A stretch of 64,000 bases of DNA from the NCBI RefSeq assembly GCF_002127325.2, contig NC_035441.2:53560464-53624463 (forward strand). The letters run 5' to 3'. Shown one piece after another: positions 9,868 to 21,081 of the stretch. The translations under genes were made by a program, and so were the position numbers. The stretch's first letter is position 1; every line of letters starts with the position of its first letter. Origin of the DNA: Helianthus annuus (taxonomy: Eukaryota; Streptophyta; Magnoliopsida; Asterales; Asteraceae). The notes beneath the pieces were generated by a model. The model was not told where the DNA came from. It ran no database searches and saw only the letters and a program-made list of their open reading frames with translations.

Positions 9868-12171
9868 GACAAGTATATACCTAGTGGAACTAAATCTGAT
9901 GTTGCACTTGTTACCAGGATTCTGGATCAAAATGAGGATTGTCAGAAAAGGATTCCGATATTTCCAGATCTTGGAAGTGATGTTGATATGGATGATGAGG
10001 AAGATTATCTTAACAAATGTCGAAAAAGCATTGATCCTGAAAGTTTTAATTTTTTCTATGCAGATAAAGTTGAGATGCTGAATCAGAAGAAGATTGCTCG
10101 ATTGCAGAAAGAGCTAGAAGCAGCAAAATTACTCGCTGATGAAAAGGCGAAGACTGAAGCTGTAGAAACAAAAGATGAAGCAACTGCTGAGATTGCAATA
10201 GAGAAAATTGTTGAAGTAGAGAAAGTAGTGGAGAAAATTGTCGAAGTCGAGAAACTCGTGGAAGTTGAGAAAATAGTTGAAGTTGAAAAGGTGGTCGAAG
10301 TAGAAAAGATTGTCGAAAAGATTGTTGAGGTCGAGAAACTTGTAGAAGTTGAAAAGACTGTCGAAGTTGAAAAGATAGTTGAAAAGGTGGTTGAAGTTAC
10401 TAAGCCTTGTGAGAAATGTTCAGAATCTTGCAAAGAGTGTGATGAGAAAGACAAAAAGATTGTCGACTTAGAAAAGATTAAGGAAGATCTACTGTTTGAT
10501 GTGAAGTATGTGAAAGAGTCATACGACGTATTGAACAGGACAGTTGACAGTTTGAAAAGAGCAAATGCAGAATTTGAAAAAGCAAATGACAAGATGAGTG
10601 CAACTTTGATGACAAAGCAAAGTGTCATTAATGACTATATTGAAGACTGTGCTAATTTGAAGAAGGAGTTGGAACTTGAGAAAATAGAAAGTGAAAGGAT
10701 TAACCGATTGTTGTTGAGTTACACTACTTGTGATTATCTGATTGATCGGGTTTATCCTACTGTTGCAGGTCTTGAAGCGTTCAAGAAGAAAGAAAAAGAA
10801 AAAGAAGAGGATACTGGTAAGAAACCAAATGTCAAGTATAACATATGTCCGCCTCCTATCTTTGAAAGTTATTCCCCCAGGAAACCAAATGAGGAACAGG
10901 TAGACAAGGCTCTAAACATCAAATTAAAGTCTGAAATCACTGATGAATTACCAGACAATATTGATGTTACATTCACAGCGTCTGACACTGATCATGAGTC
11001 CGAGTTAGTTAAGAGAGTTGTCGATCAGGTGTTGGATATGGATGAAGAGTCAAAGTCGGAGTCTAAGTCAGATAGTTCGAGTTCGTCTAAGAAAAGTCCG
11101 AGTTCGCCGGTTAACAGAGTTTACAATAAAGAATTCCTGTTATCAAAATCTAATTTGAATTACGAATCAATCAAAGTAGCATATACATTAAATGATTTAG
11201 GCAAATTATATTCTGATGAGGAATTTCCAATAAGAAGTGTCAAAACTGAAATGATTAAACAGGTTTTCAAATTAACAGAAATTAATATTTCTGAAATAAA
11301 AGATTTAAATCTTGCTGAAAAACCTAAAAAGTACACTTCAAGAGTTCAACAAAGATTGAACAAGAAAAAGGGTTACGGTTATGGTTCAGGTTATCGAAAG
11401 AAACCAAACCATAATGGTAATCTCAAAAAGAAAGGTCTTGGTTTCAATTCTTCAGAAAATTATAAAAATCAGAAAACTTATAAACCAAAAACAAAATTTG
11501 TTTCAGGAGGAAGTTCAGAGGATGAACAGAAGAAACCTTTCTGGAAACAGTCAAATCAAGAGTTTCTTGCTGAAGTGAAGAAGAATGTGAGGAAGTTTGC
11601 TTCGAGAGTTGATAGAAGAATCTGTTTCAAGTGTCAAAAAGTTGGACACATTGCTTGGAACTGCCAAGAGTCCATTTATTCAAAACAGGGAGTGGCTTCT
11701 AACTCTGATATGAAAAAGAAATGTGTTGATAAATCGACTTTGGAAGTTGGTGAAACTTCAAAACGTTTTTACAAAAGACAAGTCGATTTGAGTAAACAAA
11801 AATGGGTTGTAAAGTCTGAAAGTAGTTCTGACAATGAATCTGATTCCATAAAATCAGAGGAGTCATTGGTTGATAAAAAGATTGTGAATTCCGTTCCAGT
11901 GGTGAACGATGAGAATTTTCCGTCATTGTCAAAGGAAAATTTGATGAAGAAAGTTGGAAAGGTTGAGATCTCAAATCAATTCTTCGCTGATAAAGGAGAA
12001 TTTGATGTTGAGAAGGCTTTCAACGGGAAAGTCAAACACATTTTTGGAAAGATGGTTGATAAGAAGGTAAAGGATGCTAAAGAATTTTATAAATCAAAAT
12101 GTTGGTGGGACAGATGTGTTCCAAAGTCACCCAAGGCTGGTGAGGCTTGGGTGGACATTATGTTTGAGTAA
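9868..12171 (+). CDS. Long coiled-coil protein with a second zinc knuckle (element G)
   Basis: The frame continues from Gag after the TAG. The first ATG is at 9988, giving 727 residues. About 70 residues in, a Val/Glu/Lys repeat (VEKIVEVEK-like units) runs for about 65 residues and is followed by a cysteine cluster, CEKCSESCKEC, and long charged helices. Ser/Lys-rich stretches and a CCHC knuckle (CFKCQKVGHIAWNC, around residue 545) come next. It ends CWWDRCVPKSPKAGEAW...MFE. I recognise no enzyme domain. The position and knuckle suggest an extended Gag or RNA-binding particle protein. The long open frame in an element lacking pol suggests it is, or recently was, used. Confidence 0.7.
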   Translation, partial: DKYIPSGTKSDVALVTRILDQNEDCQKRIPIFPDLGSDVDMDDEEDYLNKCRKSIDPESFNFFYADKVEMLNQKKIARLQKELEAAKLLADEKAKTEAVETKDEATAEIAIEKIVEVEKVVEKIVEVEKLVEVEKIVEVEKVVEVEKIVEKIVEVEKLVEVEKTVEVEKIVEKVVEVTKPCEKCSESCKECDEKDKKIVDLEKIKEDLLFDVKYVKESYDVLNRTVDSLKRANAEFEKANDKMSATLMTKQSVINDYIEDCANLKKELELEKIESERINRLLLSYTTCDYLIDRVYPTVAGLEAFKKKEKEKEEDTGKKPNVKYNICPPPIFESYSPRKPNEEQVDKALNIKLKSEITDELPDNIDVTFTASDTDHESELVKRVVDQVLDMDEESKSESKSDSSSSSKKSPSSPVNRVYNKEFLLSKSNLNYESIKVAYTLNDLGKLYSDEEFPIRSVKTEMIKQVFKLTEINISEIKDLNLAEKPKKYTSRVQQRLNKKKGYGYGSGYRKKPNHNGNLKKKGLGFNSSENYKNQKTYKPKTKFVSGGSSEDEQKKPFWKQSNQEFLAEVKKNVRKFASRVDRRICFKCQKVGHIAWNCQESIYSKQGVASNSDMKKKCVDKSTLEVGETSKRFYKRQVDLSKQKWVVKSESSSDNESDSIKSEESLVDKKIVNSVPVVNDENFPSLSKENLMKKVGKVEISNQFFADKGEFDVEKAFNGKVKHIFGKMVDKKVKDAKEFYKSKCWWDRCVPKSPKAGEAWVDIMFE
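10195..10398 (+). repeat. Val-Glu-Lys coding repeat
   Basis: DNA units of roughly 12-27 bp encode alternating VEVEK, IVEK and LVEVEK blocks, about 68 residues in all. Synonymous variation between units (GTTGAAGTAGAG, GTCGAAGTCGAG, GTTGAGGTCGAG) argues that the amino-acid pattern, not just the DNA repeat, has been kept. Such a pattern favours a long coiled coil or beta-like charged rod. Confidence 0.8.
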
Positions 12172-14152
12172 AACACTGGACTTGCTGGAGATCCCAAGTT
12201 GGTAATCGTGGATCAGGAATCGGCATCTTTCATGTTTAAATTAGGATAATTTGAAAGTGTTTGAAATTGTTAAAATTTTACAGGTTGAAGGACTATGCCG
12301 GAGCTTCCAAGTTGGTAAGCGAGGAGCAGGTATCAGCATTTTTCTTGAGGAATTTACTACGGTAATGTCAATTATGAAAACGGTAAAACAAAAGGTTTGT
12401 TTGTGTTTGTTTAGAAGTGGTTAGAAGATTTGATTGTGAATAACCTGTGCATATGGTAAATCAAGGACATTAATTTGTACTTGCATTTTCCTACAAGTGA
12501 TTGAGAAACAAGATGATGAACCACATCCCCTAACTTAGCATTGATATTCCTACAAGTGATAATATCAATCAAACTTCTTTTCCGGAAAAATCATTTTGAT
12601 TAAAACAAACTAAAGTGTTTTGAAATCTAAATGAGAAAATAGTTTGTTGATAGGGGGAGTTCTGATTGTTTTATGCCAAGTGAATGGCGAATTGAGGCGA
12701 TTTGATATCGGTTGTCATGTTTCTGTACAGTTTGTTTTCAATTTTCTTTAATGTGTTTGCATTTTAGGGGGAGTAGAAAATTTTCAGAAAATCCAAAAAC
12801 ATTAGAAAATTTGAAAAAGTCAAAAACATGATAAAAACAAAAAAATGAGTTTGTTGTTAAAAAGAGGAAATGATAGTACATCAGCGGACTATCACAACAT
12901 GCTAAAGAATTGGAAAGTTTAAAAGTGTTAAACAATCTTACTGTGGATGTGTCAGTAGATTTTTACACATTTAGTAGATTGTGACGAGATATAAACCTAA
13001 AAATTCAAACTTGCTTATTCTGTGGGTTAACAAAACTGCTTGGATATATAGGTAACCCTTGAAATCTTGTTTGAAAGGTCCCTTATTCTGAGATACTAGG
13101 TCTTTATGCTCAGTGATATCTGGGGTATTATCCCGGGACTTCTGCTGTATGGAAGTACTGACCTAGTCCCCGGATAATACTTTCTGCAAATGCTTGAAAA
13201 AGCGCCGCCCTCAGCAAATCGATGAAACAATAAAATTGATAGTCATTGCTGTTGTAAAAAAGATCCTCTAAAGGGGACCCACCAAAAGTCGAGCCGTCAT
13301 CTCTCTGCTGAACGGAAGTTCTGACCTGAGCTCTCACGGTTTCGCACCTAACCCCTTACAGATATCATCTGTGGTATATTCACCTGTAAGACTGAATATT
13401 GGGATCTGAATACGGGAGTATATTCAAGTAGTGGGACACACGGATAAGTTTAAGTGCTTAAAACATTAATATCGTATCTCGGATCAGTTGAACTTTGTGT
13501 GGAAATTTAAGTGGACCAGTATACTGACAATCTAGGTAAATTGTTTAGAACTTAAAATGAAATCAAGCTTAACGGTGTTGGTGATTTGTCTCATAAGCTG
13601 ATATGATCCTCTTACAAAAACTCACAAAGATAATGTTTGTAAATATTTCTTTACTGCATTTTATTTCTCTTATGTCAAAAATCCAAAAAGATTTTAAGTG
13701 TGTTTTAGCATTTTTTTGAAAAATACAAAAATATTTTTGACGACTGATATTGAAAAGCTGATTTTCAAAATTTTAAGTGCTAAACATGATGAACAATTGG
13801 TTTGGAAGTTTGTTTTATTTTGATAAGAAAAATGTCACAATTTCAAGTGGTTCATCAGTATCTGAGTGTTTTTTGATTAATTTGTGATAAGTCTTGAGTA
13901 GTTTCTATATGCTTAAATGTTTGTCATAAAACTTATGTTTGTGGTAGAAGTTTTATGCAGGAAAAGTCAACATTTGAGGGGAGCATATGTTGGAGATGAG
14001 AAACTCAAAAGATGTCAATATCAAAGTGAGGGAGTCTGTTGATGATAAAAGAGAAAGAGATGAAGATAGAAAGAGAGAAGCCCAGAGACTGATCAAGACT
14101 GAAGATGGGAAGAATCAACAATGTCATGACTCGATGGACGACTCCGTCAACA
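12172..14152 (+). other. Element G 3' non-coding interior
   Basis: Two kilobases without a supported ORF separate the last stop codon from the polypurine tract. Two related segments (about 12178-12240 and 12287-12350) share CCAAGTTGGTAA. Several extra GGGGGAG-type purine tracts occur (about 12653, 12767, 13976). This is where the missing pol genes would lie in an autonomous element. Confidence 0.6.
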
Positions 14153-14166
14153 TCTGAGGGGGAGTC
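14153..14166 (+). other. Polypurine tract of element G
   Basis: The purine run TGAGGGGGAGTC directly abuts the TG of the 3' LTR, as expected for the plus-strand primer. Confidence 0.8.
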
Positions 14167-14611
14167 TGTTGGTGCACTACATCTGTTGACTTCGTCTTGG
14201 ATCAAGTCATATACTTAGAATGTTAGATCAGGGCACGTTTTACGAGAAAACAGGATATTGTATGAGAGTTTAGAGGTAGATTCGCTTTTATGAACAAAGG
14301 AGGTTCGCTTTTATGTCATCATACAGGTTCGCTCATGTGTTCGATGGAGGTCCGCTTATACGGACATATCCATTGGAGCGAACCTAAACTCCTATATATA
14401 GTGATGTTTGAGCGAATCATTAGGAACTGATCTGAAAACTCGTACCGAGGTGCTGCCGGATCGAGATTTGCTTGTAAACTGTTATAATTCAATACAAAGA
14501 GGTGTTTAAAGTGATTTGCAAGCTGTTCCTACGTTGATTACTTGTTTTCCGCACCTGTAATTGACGAAAACTCCTCTGAACGACTCGTTCGGGTCGACAC
14601 ACAATCCTACA
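14167..14611 (+). repeat. Element G 3' LTR
   Basis: It is 445 bp and differs from the 5' LTR at about four positions. The TTTTA target duplication follows at 14612-14616. Confidence 0.92.
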
Positions 14612-14993
14612 TTTTATGTTATTTTATGCATAATTAGAATATATTTAAGTATTAAAAAGTATAGAAGTATGGGTTAAGTATTATAAATGTATAATCAAGT
14701 ATTTGCATCTATAACATGTATAAAATACGTATTTTCGATCGTTTGCATGTAGAATAAGTACGTATTTGTGCGTGAGATAAATGTATATCGAATATGCGTG
14801 TAACTTGATGATAAAGCGAGTATGTATGATAAATGCATAAATTAAGTAAAATGACCAAGTTTTTATTACGAGGATAGTGTCGGTTTAAACTGATTGGCAA
14901 TGAAATACGATTACAAAAGAATATGAGTTTCCATAAATAGAATACAAGGCAAGCTTTCTAAATACGGGAAGTTCTAAAAAGCGAGGTGTTACA
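14612..14993 (-). mobile_element. Element A, 3' LTR, start
   Basis: Read on the minus strand, this begins TGTAACACCTCGC at 14993 and matches the start of the A 5' LTR at 33686. It continues across element G into 6781-7441. The first five bases are the element G target duplication. Confidence 0.8.
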
Positions 14994-15010
14994 GTCTCCC
15001 TTCCTTTAGG
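14994..15010 (-). other. Polypurine tract of element A
   Basis: On the minus strand the purine run CCTAAAGGAAGGGAGAC directly precedes the LTR start. A second copy, created by the tandem duplication, lies at about 16512-16528. Confidence 0.75.
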
Positions 15011-16002
15011 AAATTTCATCCCGAAATTTATTTAAGAGGAAAACTTTGCAAAAAGTATTTTGGCTAAAAAGAATGATTGACTAAATTTGAGATTTTGAAG
15101 TCTGAAGTGTTTAAAAAGGCATGGGAATTTTGATGAACACAAAGAATAGATTTGTAAAAGTAGTTGGTTTAACTAAGGTGATTTGAGGCATTAATCGTAA
15201 GTAAGACGTGCATGTGTGTATATAGGCAAAGTGAGTTTGATTTAGTTTGAACAGACCGATGGGAAAGTGTTTTAAAATATGTCACAAGATGGGAGTAGTA
15301 TTTCGAAAGATGTTACCTAAGAAGGAAAGTTTTTGTATAAAACGTTTTGTATTTTGATGAAAGGTGTGGCCCACATCGAGGTTGTCAGAAAGTTTTATCT
15401 GTTTCAAGGAGCGTTAGTAAAATCACATGTTTGTAGAAATTTGTTTAATGGTGAGAAACGAGAAGGCTAGGTATTTATCAAAAAGTTTTGGGGGTAACGG
15501 CCGATTAAATATGTTTGTGCGAAATAAAAAAAATGAAAAATAGTTTTAATAAGTAGAGAGGCATTTTAAGGGATTGAACATTTAGACCGATTCATTGTAA
15601 CTAAGGTTTGAATAAAATGTCTAAAGAATAATTGGAATACATGTGGTATGAGAGGGAGCGAACGATCTAGATGATTGTAAGGATATGAATGGTATGATTA
15701 TTGGATACAATGTGAATATGAAGTGTTGAGGATGAGATCTCGTCATGGATAATCGGATATCGCGTGTTTAGCAGTGCGTTTATGAGTTGTTAAAGTTTGT
15801 GTAACCGTGTTTAAACAAGGCCTTTAAACACCGAATTTCTAATGGCACGTTTTATGAAAGTTTGGTAATGTGGTAAAAACACTTATATATAGGAAGTACC
15901 AGCGGCGTATCCACCATGTTTTAACCATGTTACGTCCGTTTCGTTATTCGGTGTCATGTTACGTTCCGTGTCTTACCATACGCAGTAGAACACCCTATGA
16001 TT
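15011..16002 (-). other. Element A interior, 3' side, non-coding
   Basis: About 1 kb between the polypurine tract and the start of B-like LTR sequence shows no open frame or pol motif on either strand. The same sequence repeats at about 16529-17524. The last 120 bp contain a block (GGAAGTACCAGCGGCGTATC) that also occurs, diverged, in the B LTR. Confidence 0.6.
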
Positions 16003-16237
16003 TATGGTTAAATAAATAACCAAGTAAAAATGAGTTTGTATAAAATATGTCATTTGTAAAACAATGTCTTGTGAAAATATTTCATTTGTATAAAATGTAT
16101 CATGTCTTTGTCGAAGTGATTTAGATAACTTTACGATATGTAATATCATAAAAGCATTTATATATAGGAAGTACTAGCGGCGTATCCACCATGCTTTTAT
16201 CATATTACACACGCCTCGTTATTTAAATCACATATCA

Positions 16238-17757
16238 AAAGAATACGTATTTTCGATCGTTTGCATGTAGAATAAGTACGTATTTGTGCGTGAGATAAAT
16301 GTATATCGAATATGCGTGTAACTTGATGATAAAGCGAGTATGTATGATAAATGCATAAACTAAGTAAAACGACCAAGTTTTTATTACGAGGATAGTGTCG
16401 GTTTAAACTGATTGGCAATGAAATACGATTACAAAATAATGTGAGTTTCCATAAATAGAATACAAGGCGAGCTTTCTAAATACGGGAAGTTCTAAAAAGC
16501 GAGGCGTTACAGTCTCCCCTCCTTTAGGAAATTTCATCCTGAAATTTATTTAAGAGGAAACTTTGCAAAAAGTATTTTGGCTAAAAAGAATGATTTGACT
16601 AAATTTGAGATTTTGAAGTTTGAAGTGTTTGAAAATGCATGGGAATTTTGATGAACACAAAGAATAGATTTGTAAAAGTAGTTGGTTTAACTAAGGTGTT
16701 TTGAGGCATTAATCGTAAGTAAGACGTGCATGTGTATATATAGGCAAAGTGAGTTTGATTTAGTTTGAACAGACCGATGGGAAAGTATTTTAAAATATGT
16801 CACAAGATGGGAGTAGTATTTCGAAAGATGTTACCTAAGAAGGAAAGTTTTTGTATAAAACGGTTTGTATTTTGATGAAAGGTGTGGCCCACATCGAGGT
16901 TGTCAGAAAGTTTTATCTGTTTCAAGGAGCATTAGTAAAATCACATGTTTGTAGAAATTTGTTTAATGGTGAGAAACGAGAAGGCTAGGTATTTATCAAA
17001 AAGTTTTGGGGGTAACGGCCGATTAAATATGTTTGTGCGAAATAAAAAAAAATGAAAAATAGTTTTAATAAGTAGAGAGGCATTTTTAAGGGATTGAACA
17101 TTTAGACCGATTCATTGTAACTAAGGTTTGAATAAAATGTCTAAAGAATAATTGGAATACATGTGGTATGGAGGGAGCGAACGATCTAGATGATTGTAAG
17201 GATATGAATGGTATGATTATTGGATACAATGCGAATATGAAGTGTTGAGGATGAGATCTCGTCATGGATAATCGGATATCGCGTGTTTAGCAGTGCGTTT
17301 ATGAGTTGTTAAAGTTTGTGTAACCGTGTTTAAACAAGGCCTTTAAACACCGAATTTCTAATGGCACGTTTTATGAAAGTTCGGTAATGTGGTAAAAACA
17401 CTTATATATAGGAAGTACCAGCGGCGTATCCACCATGTTTTAACCATGTTACGTCCGTTTCGTTATTCGGTGTCATGTTACGTTCCGTGTCTTACCATAC
17501 ACAGTAGAACACCCTATGATTTATGGTTAAATAAATAACCAAGTAAAAATGAGTTTGTATAAAATATGTCATTTGTAAAACAATGTCTTGTGAAAATATG
17601 TCATTTGTATAAAATGTATCATGTCTTTGTCGAAGTGATTTAGATAACTTTACGATATGTAATATCATAAAAGCATTTATATATAAGAAGTACTAGCGGC
17701 GTATCCACCATGCTTTTATCATATTACACACGCCTCGTTATTTAAATCACATATCAA
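16238..17757. repeat. Tandem duplication, copy 2
   Basis: This is the second copy of the 1.51-kb unit. It includes a short duplicated piece of A LTR (16238-16511). At its right end it runs without a break into the rest of the B 3' LTR. Confidence 0.85.
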
Positions 17758-20700
17758 ATAACCACCAAAAATGTCTTGTTTAGACAAATGTCAAAATGTT
17801 ATGTGTAAACAATATTCAATTTCAAGTGTAAACCATGTCTTGTATAATCAAATGTCTTGTGTGGCAAGTAAAAAGTATTTACTCAAACCATATGTATAAT
17901 GTCAATGTATAATCAAATGTCATGTATGGTGAATAAAGAGTATTTACTCAAACCATATGTATAAAGTCAATGTGTAACCAAATGTCATGTACAAAACAAT
18001 GTCTTTGAATAAACCAAAGTTTAAATCAAAAGTTATGTTTTGCAAAACCAATGCTTTATTGTTACGAACATTAATGTGGTTGTGTTTATCGCATACATTC
18101 AAGCCTTGAGACTGTCGGATAAACCCTTAACAAGTTAAAGGTTTATCAGAAAAATGTTTTCGGATTCTGTCATTCCCTACTTCCAAAGAAACCTAGGAAG
18201 CTGGGAACGGGATTTGTCAAGTCCTATGGTACCATTACATACTACCGAGCGGCATGATCAATGTTAATGAATGTATTTTTGTCTCGTTAAACATACCAAA
18301 TGTCATAACCAATGTAAGCATGTCATGTGAAAACCATGTACCAAGTATGCCAAGTAAACATACGAAGTAGAAATGTCCATGAACTCAATGTGCTAGCATG
18401 CTCAGTCAACATACATAGCAGAAATGTAATGTAAATCAATGTGCTCATATGCTAAGTAAACATATGTAGCAAAGTGTCCATGAAATCAATGTGCTAGCAT
18501 GCTCAGTCAACATACATAGCAAAACATAATTGAAATCATGTACTATATGTGTACCAGGTGAATATAGCATGTATATGTCATGAAAAGCAATGAAAGCATG
18601 AAAGTAGCATATGGGCACAAGTGTTTCACCCCAAAATATTTGAAAGCGGTAAAAGAGGGGGACTATGTACTCACTTGGGATTGCTTAATAGTCTTGGAAT
18701 TAAGCTCGAAGGATCACGGAATCAAACGGCCCCTAGTATAGGTAACTATGTTAATAATCGGATCCTAAACCGGAGGATAGGATAGAATGAAGTTCTATAA
18801 ATCAAATGAGTATTGGAACTCATATGGCATGATTTAATAAACCTAACATTCTGATTAGAAAGTTATCCTAAGTGCTTTTGACCCGTTTCGACTCGTTAAG
18901 GTAGTTTAAGCTACTTTAACGCGTCGTTTGCGTAAATATAAGGTCGGATGGTTATTTATGTCATATGTTTAGTCTTACATGCCCAAACATGTTAAAAATG
19001 TTATTAAATCAGTTTAGATGTCAAAAGTTTGATTACACATCTTAAAAATGAATTTATGCTCAAAAGGGCATTCTAGTCATTTTTCACGGGCACATAAATG
19101 ACTGAACGAATAACTAACCAAACTAAGTGACCATAAGGTATAACCTTAGTAGGTTATTCCCTATACAACTATGGTCACAAATTATGTTTGGTCGGATCCT
19201 AATGATCGACCAAACGGGTCGAGTGTGAAAGTCTAAGCGGTTGTTAAGACTTCTTTACATACGACCCTAAATAAGCACTAAACTAGTAGTGACGAGTTAA
19301 ACATGTTTAAACTTGTTTAACTAAGTTAGAAAACTGATTTGGTATCAAAACAAAGTGTTTTGATACCCAAAAATAGTTTCGTCGCAAAATGTACATAAAC
19401 GTGCATTTTGACCGAAACTTTGACTCGTCACTACGACTAGTAAACATGGTAATCAGTAGGTATAATCGCAAGGGATTATAACCATCGTGATTATGATCAC
19501 GTTACAAAATTCAATTGAACTTTGACTTGATCAATTCATGGTGAAAACCGAAAGTCAAACGGTAGTTAAACTGTTTGACTTTCAGCTTGTAATTGCTAAA
19601 ATGAATAAAGAAGCCATGAAAGAACACTTACAATATGCTCTAAGTTTGGAAAATGAACTAGAAAACTCTAGTAAGATGCCTCCAAACAAGTGGTAGCCTC
19701 TACTTAGAGTTGTAGAGATGAGAAATGAGGAATGAGCAAGTTGGTGAAGTGAATGGAAGGGGGTATTTATAGTTGTTCTTGAAGCTTTGGATCATGACAA
19801 GTGGATTATGTATTGCCCAAGGATTGATTATGGACCATAAATGTGTTTAAGATCATATCATATTTTTTTTTTGAACAACAAATTTGGATCACTGACGGAT
19901 CACTGGAGTATCATCGTGCCACCAGCGGAACCACCCGATCATATCCATCTCCACTAGAAATAATGCCTATACACCAATTCAGGAGGAAACCCAATAAATA
20001 TGGGAAAAACCCCTTGTGGGATTCGAACCCAGGACCTATTGGTCCCAAAGCTTTATCCCACCCCAAGATGCCACTAAGCTATAAAGCCATATGCTTGAAA
20101 AACACTATACTTGGCCTTCAAACAATGAAAAATAATAAATAAACAAGAACCAGCTGGGAGCTGGTAACAGCTTGCTGTCGAAATGCAGTGGTTGCGTGAC
20201 GCGACAGAAGAACCCACCAAGGGTCGCGCGACACGAGGGTGTAGATCAGAGTTTCAGAAATTTACAGTTTCAGTCCCTCCCCACTTTTAAGCGTGTTTTC
20301 GACGCGTTTAACCTCTGTTAATCCAATTTCAAGGCTCTACAAGGATGTTAAAGCATATGGAACTTGAAATATGCTTGGAAATATCACGGATGTCAGTTTG
20401 TTTGGTTGTACGACCGCGTTATTCGGTAAATTACGACGAAACTCGAACGGACGCGAAAAACGATCCAAATTACTCAAAAAATGGTATTTTTGCATTCCTA
20501 GCACTAAAATATAATATTTTAGTGATTACAAAAATTTTGGTTGTCCGGATAGGGTCAGAATGCAAGATAGGCACGTATATGCAAACTTTCATAGTTTTGA
20601 CGCTTTTAGCTCGATGATCAAATAAGCGTATTTTCGCATACCGAACCCCTCAAAACTTATTTCTAAGCTATGTTAAGGGTATTTAGGGTATGTTTAGCTT

Positions 20701-21081
20701 ATGATCATGTTTTGGAGTGTACGTTGCCATACGAATCGGCAGACTTTTGAAGTTTGACGCAAATAGTCCCTGTGACCGAATAAACTTGTTTTTGCCATAC
20801 CAAACCCTTCAAAACTTATTGCTAAGTTATGTATAGGTTATTTAAGGTTTGTTAAGCTTATGTCACTGTTCCGGGGTGTTTGTCGCGTTAAACTGATTAT
20901 GTTTACGCATCAGTTTGCGTATAATGTTCCAGAAAGTGTTTAAGAGTTTAAAATCGAATAAAAATCAACACGTGCAAAATGCCAAACATAAATAAACAAA
21001 TATTGAGATGAAAACACATTGTTTTATTAATATTTGAATTGTTTGAAGTTGTACAATGATTACACAAGCACATATGTCGCA
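17525..21081 (-). repeat. Element B 3' LTR, U5 end missing
   Basis: It aligns with 26412-29777 over its length, apart from an inserted SINE. On the minus strand it starts TGCGACATATG at 21081, next to a polypurine run (AAAGTGGGGGAGAC). The minus-strand TATA box is at 19763-19771. A perfect 10-bp palindrome, GTCGCGCGAC, lies at 20223-20232. Confidence 0.8.
19864..20087 (-). mobile_element. tRNA-derived SINE in the element B 3' LTR
   Basis: On the minus strand it starts with a tRNA-like head, with an A-box-like stretch and the B box GGTTCGAATCC, and ends in a run of A (the T-run at 19864-19872). CATAT flanks it at 19859-19863 and 20088-20092. The matching place in the B 5' LTR, near 28780, has no insertion. 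A second member of the family is at 38161-38388. Confidence 0.85.

Larger units (their letters stand above)
7442..14611 (+). mobile_element. Element G: gag-only copia-like LTR retrotransposon
   Basis: Two 445-bp LTRs flank 6.28 kb of internal DNA, and the 5-bp target duplication TTTTA is found at 7437-7441 and 14612-14616. A primer site follows the 5' LTR and a polypurine tract precedes the 3' LTR. The interior encodes a copia-type Gag with zinc knuckles, then a long coiled-coil ORF with a second knuckle. No protease, integrase, reverse transcriptase or RNase H is visible, so transposition would need proteins from another element. The LTRs differ at four positions by eye (about 0.9 percent), so the insertion is recent. 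The undisturbed counterpart at about 33300 shows the empty target site. Confidence 0.92.
14727..16237. repeat. Tandem duplication, copy 1 (1.51 kb)
   Basis: The sequence from about 14727 to 16237 recurs almost unchanged at 16238-17757. Each copy holds the first 270 bp of the A LTR, the A polypurine tract, about 1 kb of A interior and about 230 bp of B-type LTR. It is therefore a segmental duplication across existing element junctions rather than a new insertion. The joint near 16232-16240 shows only a few bases of A-rich similarity. Confidence 0.85.

Noticed and set aside
10083..10628. 181-residue Ser/Thr/Phe-rich ORF on the minus strand
   Set aside because: It is the antisense of the VEK repeat in element G; its low-complexity pattern is a mirror of that repeat.
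20010..20090. tRNA gene on the minus strand
   Set aside because: The A/B boxes belong to a SINE: the head is followed by a conserved SINE body and an A tail, and a second member shares it.
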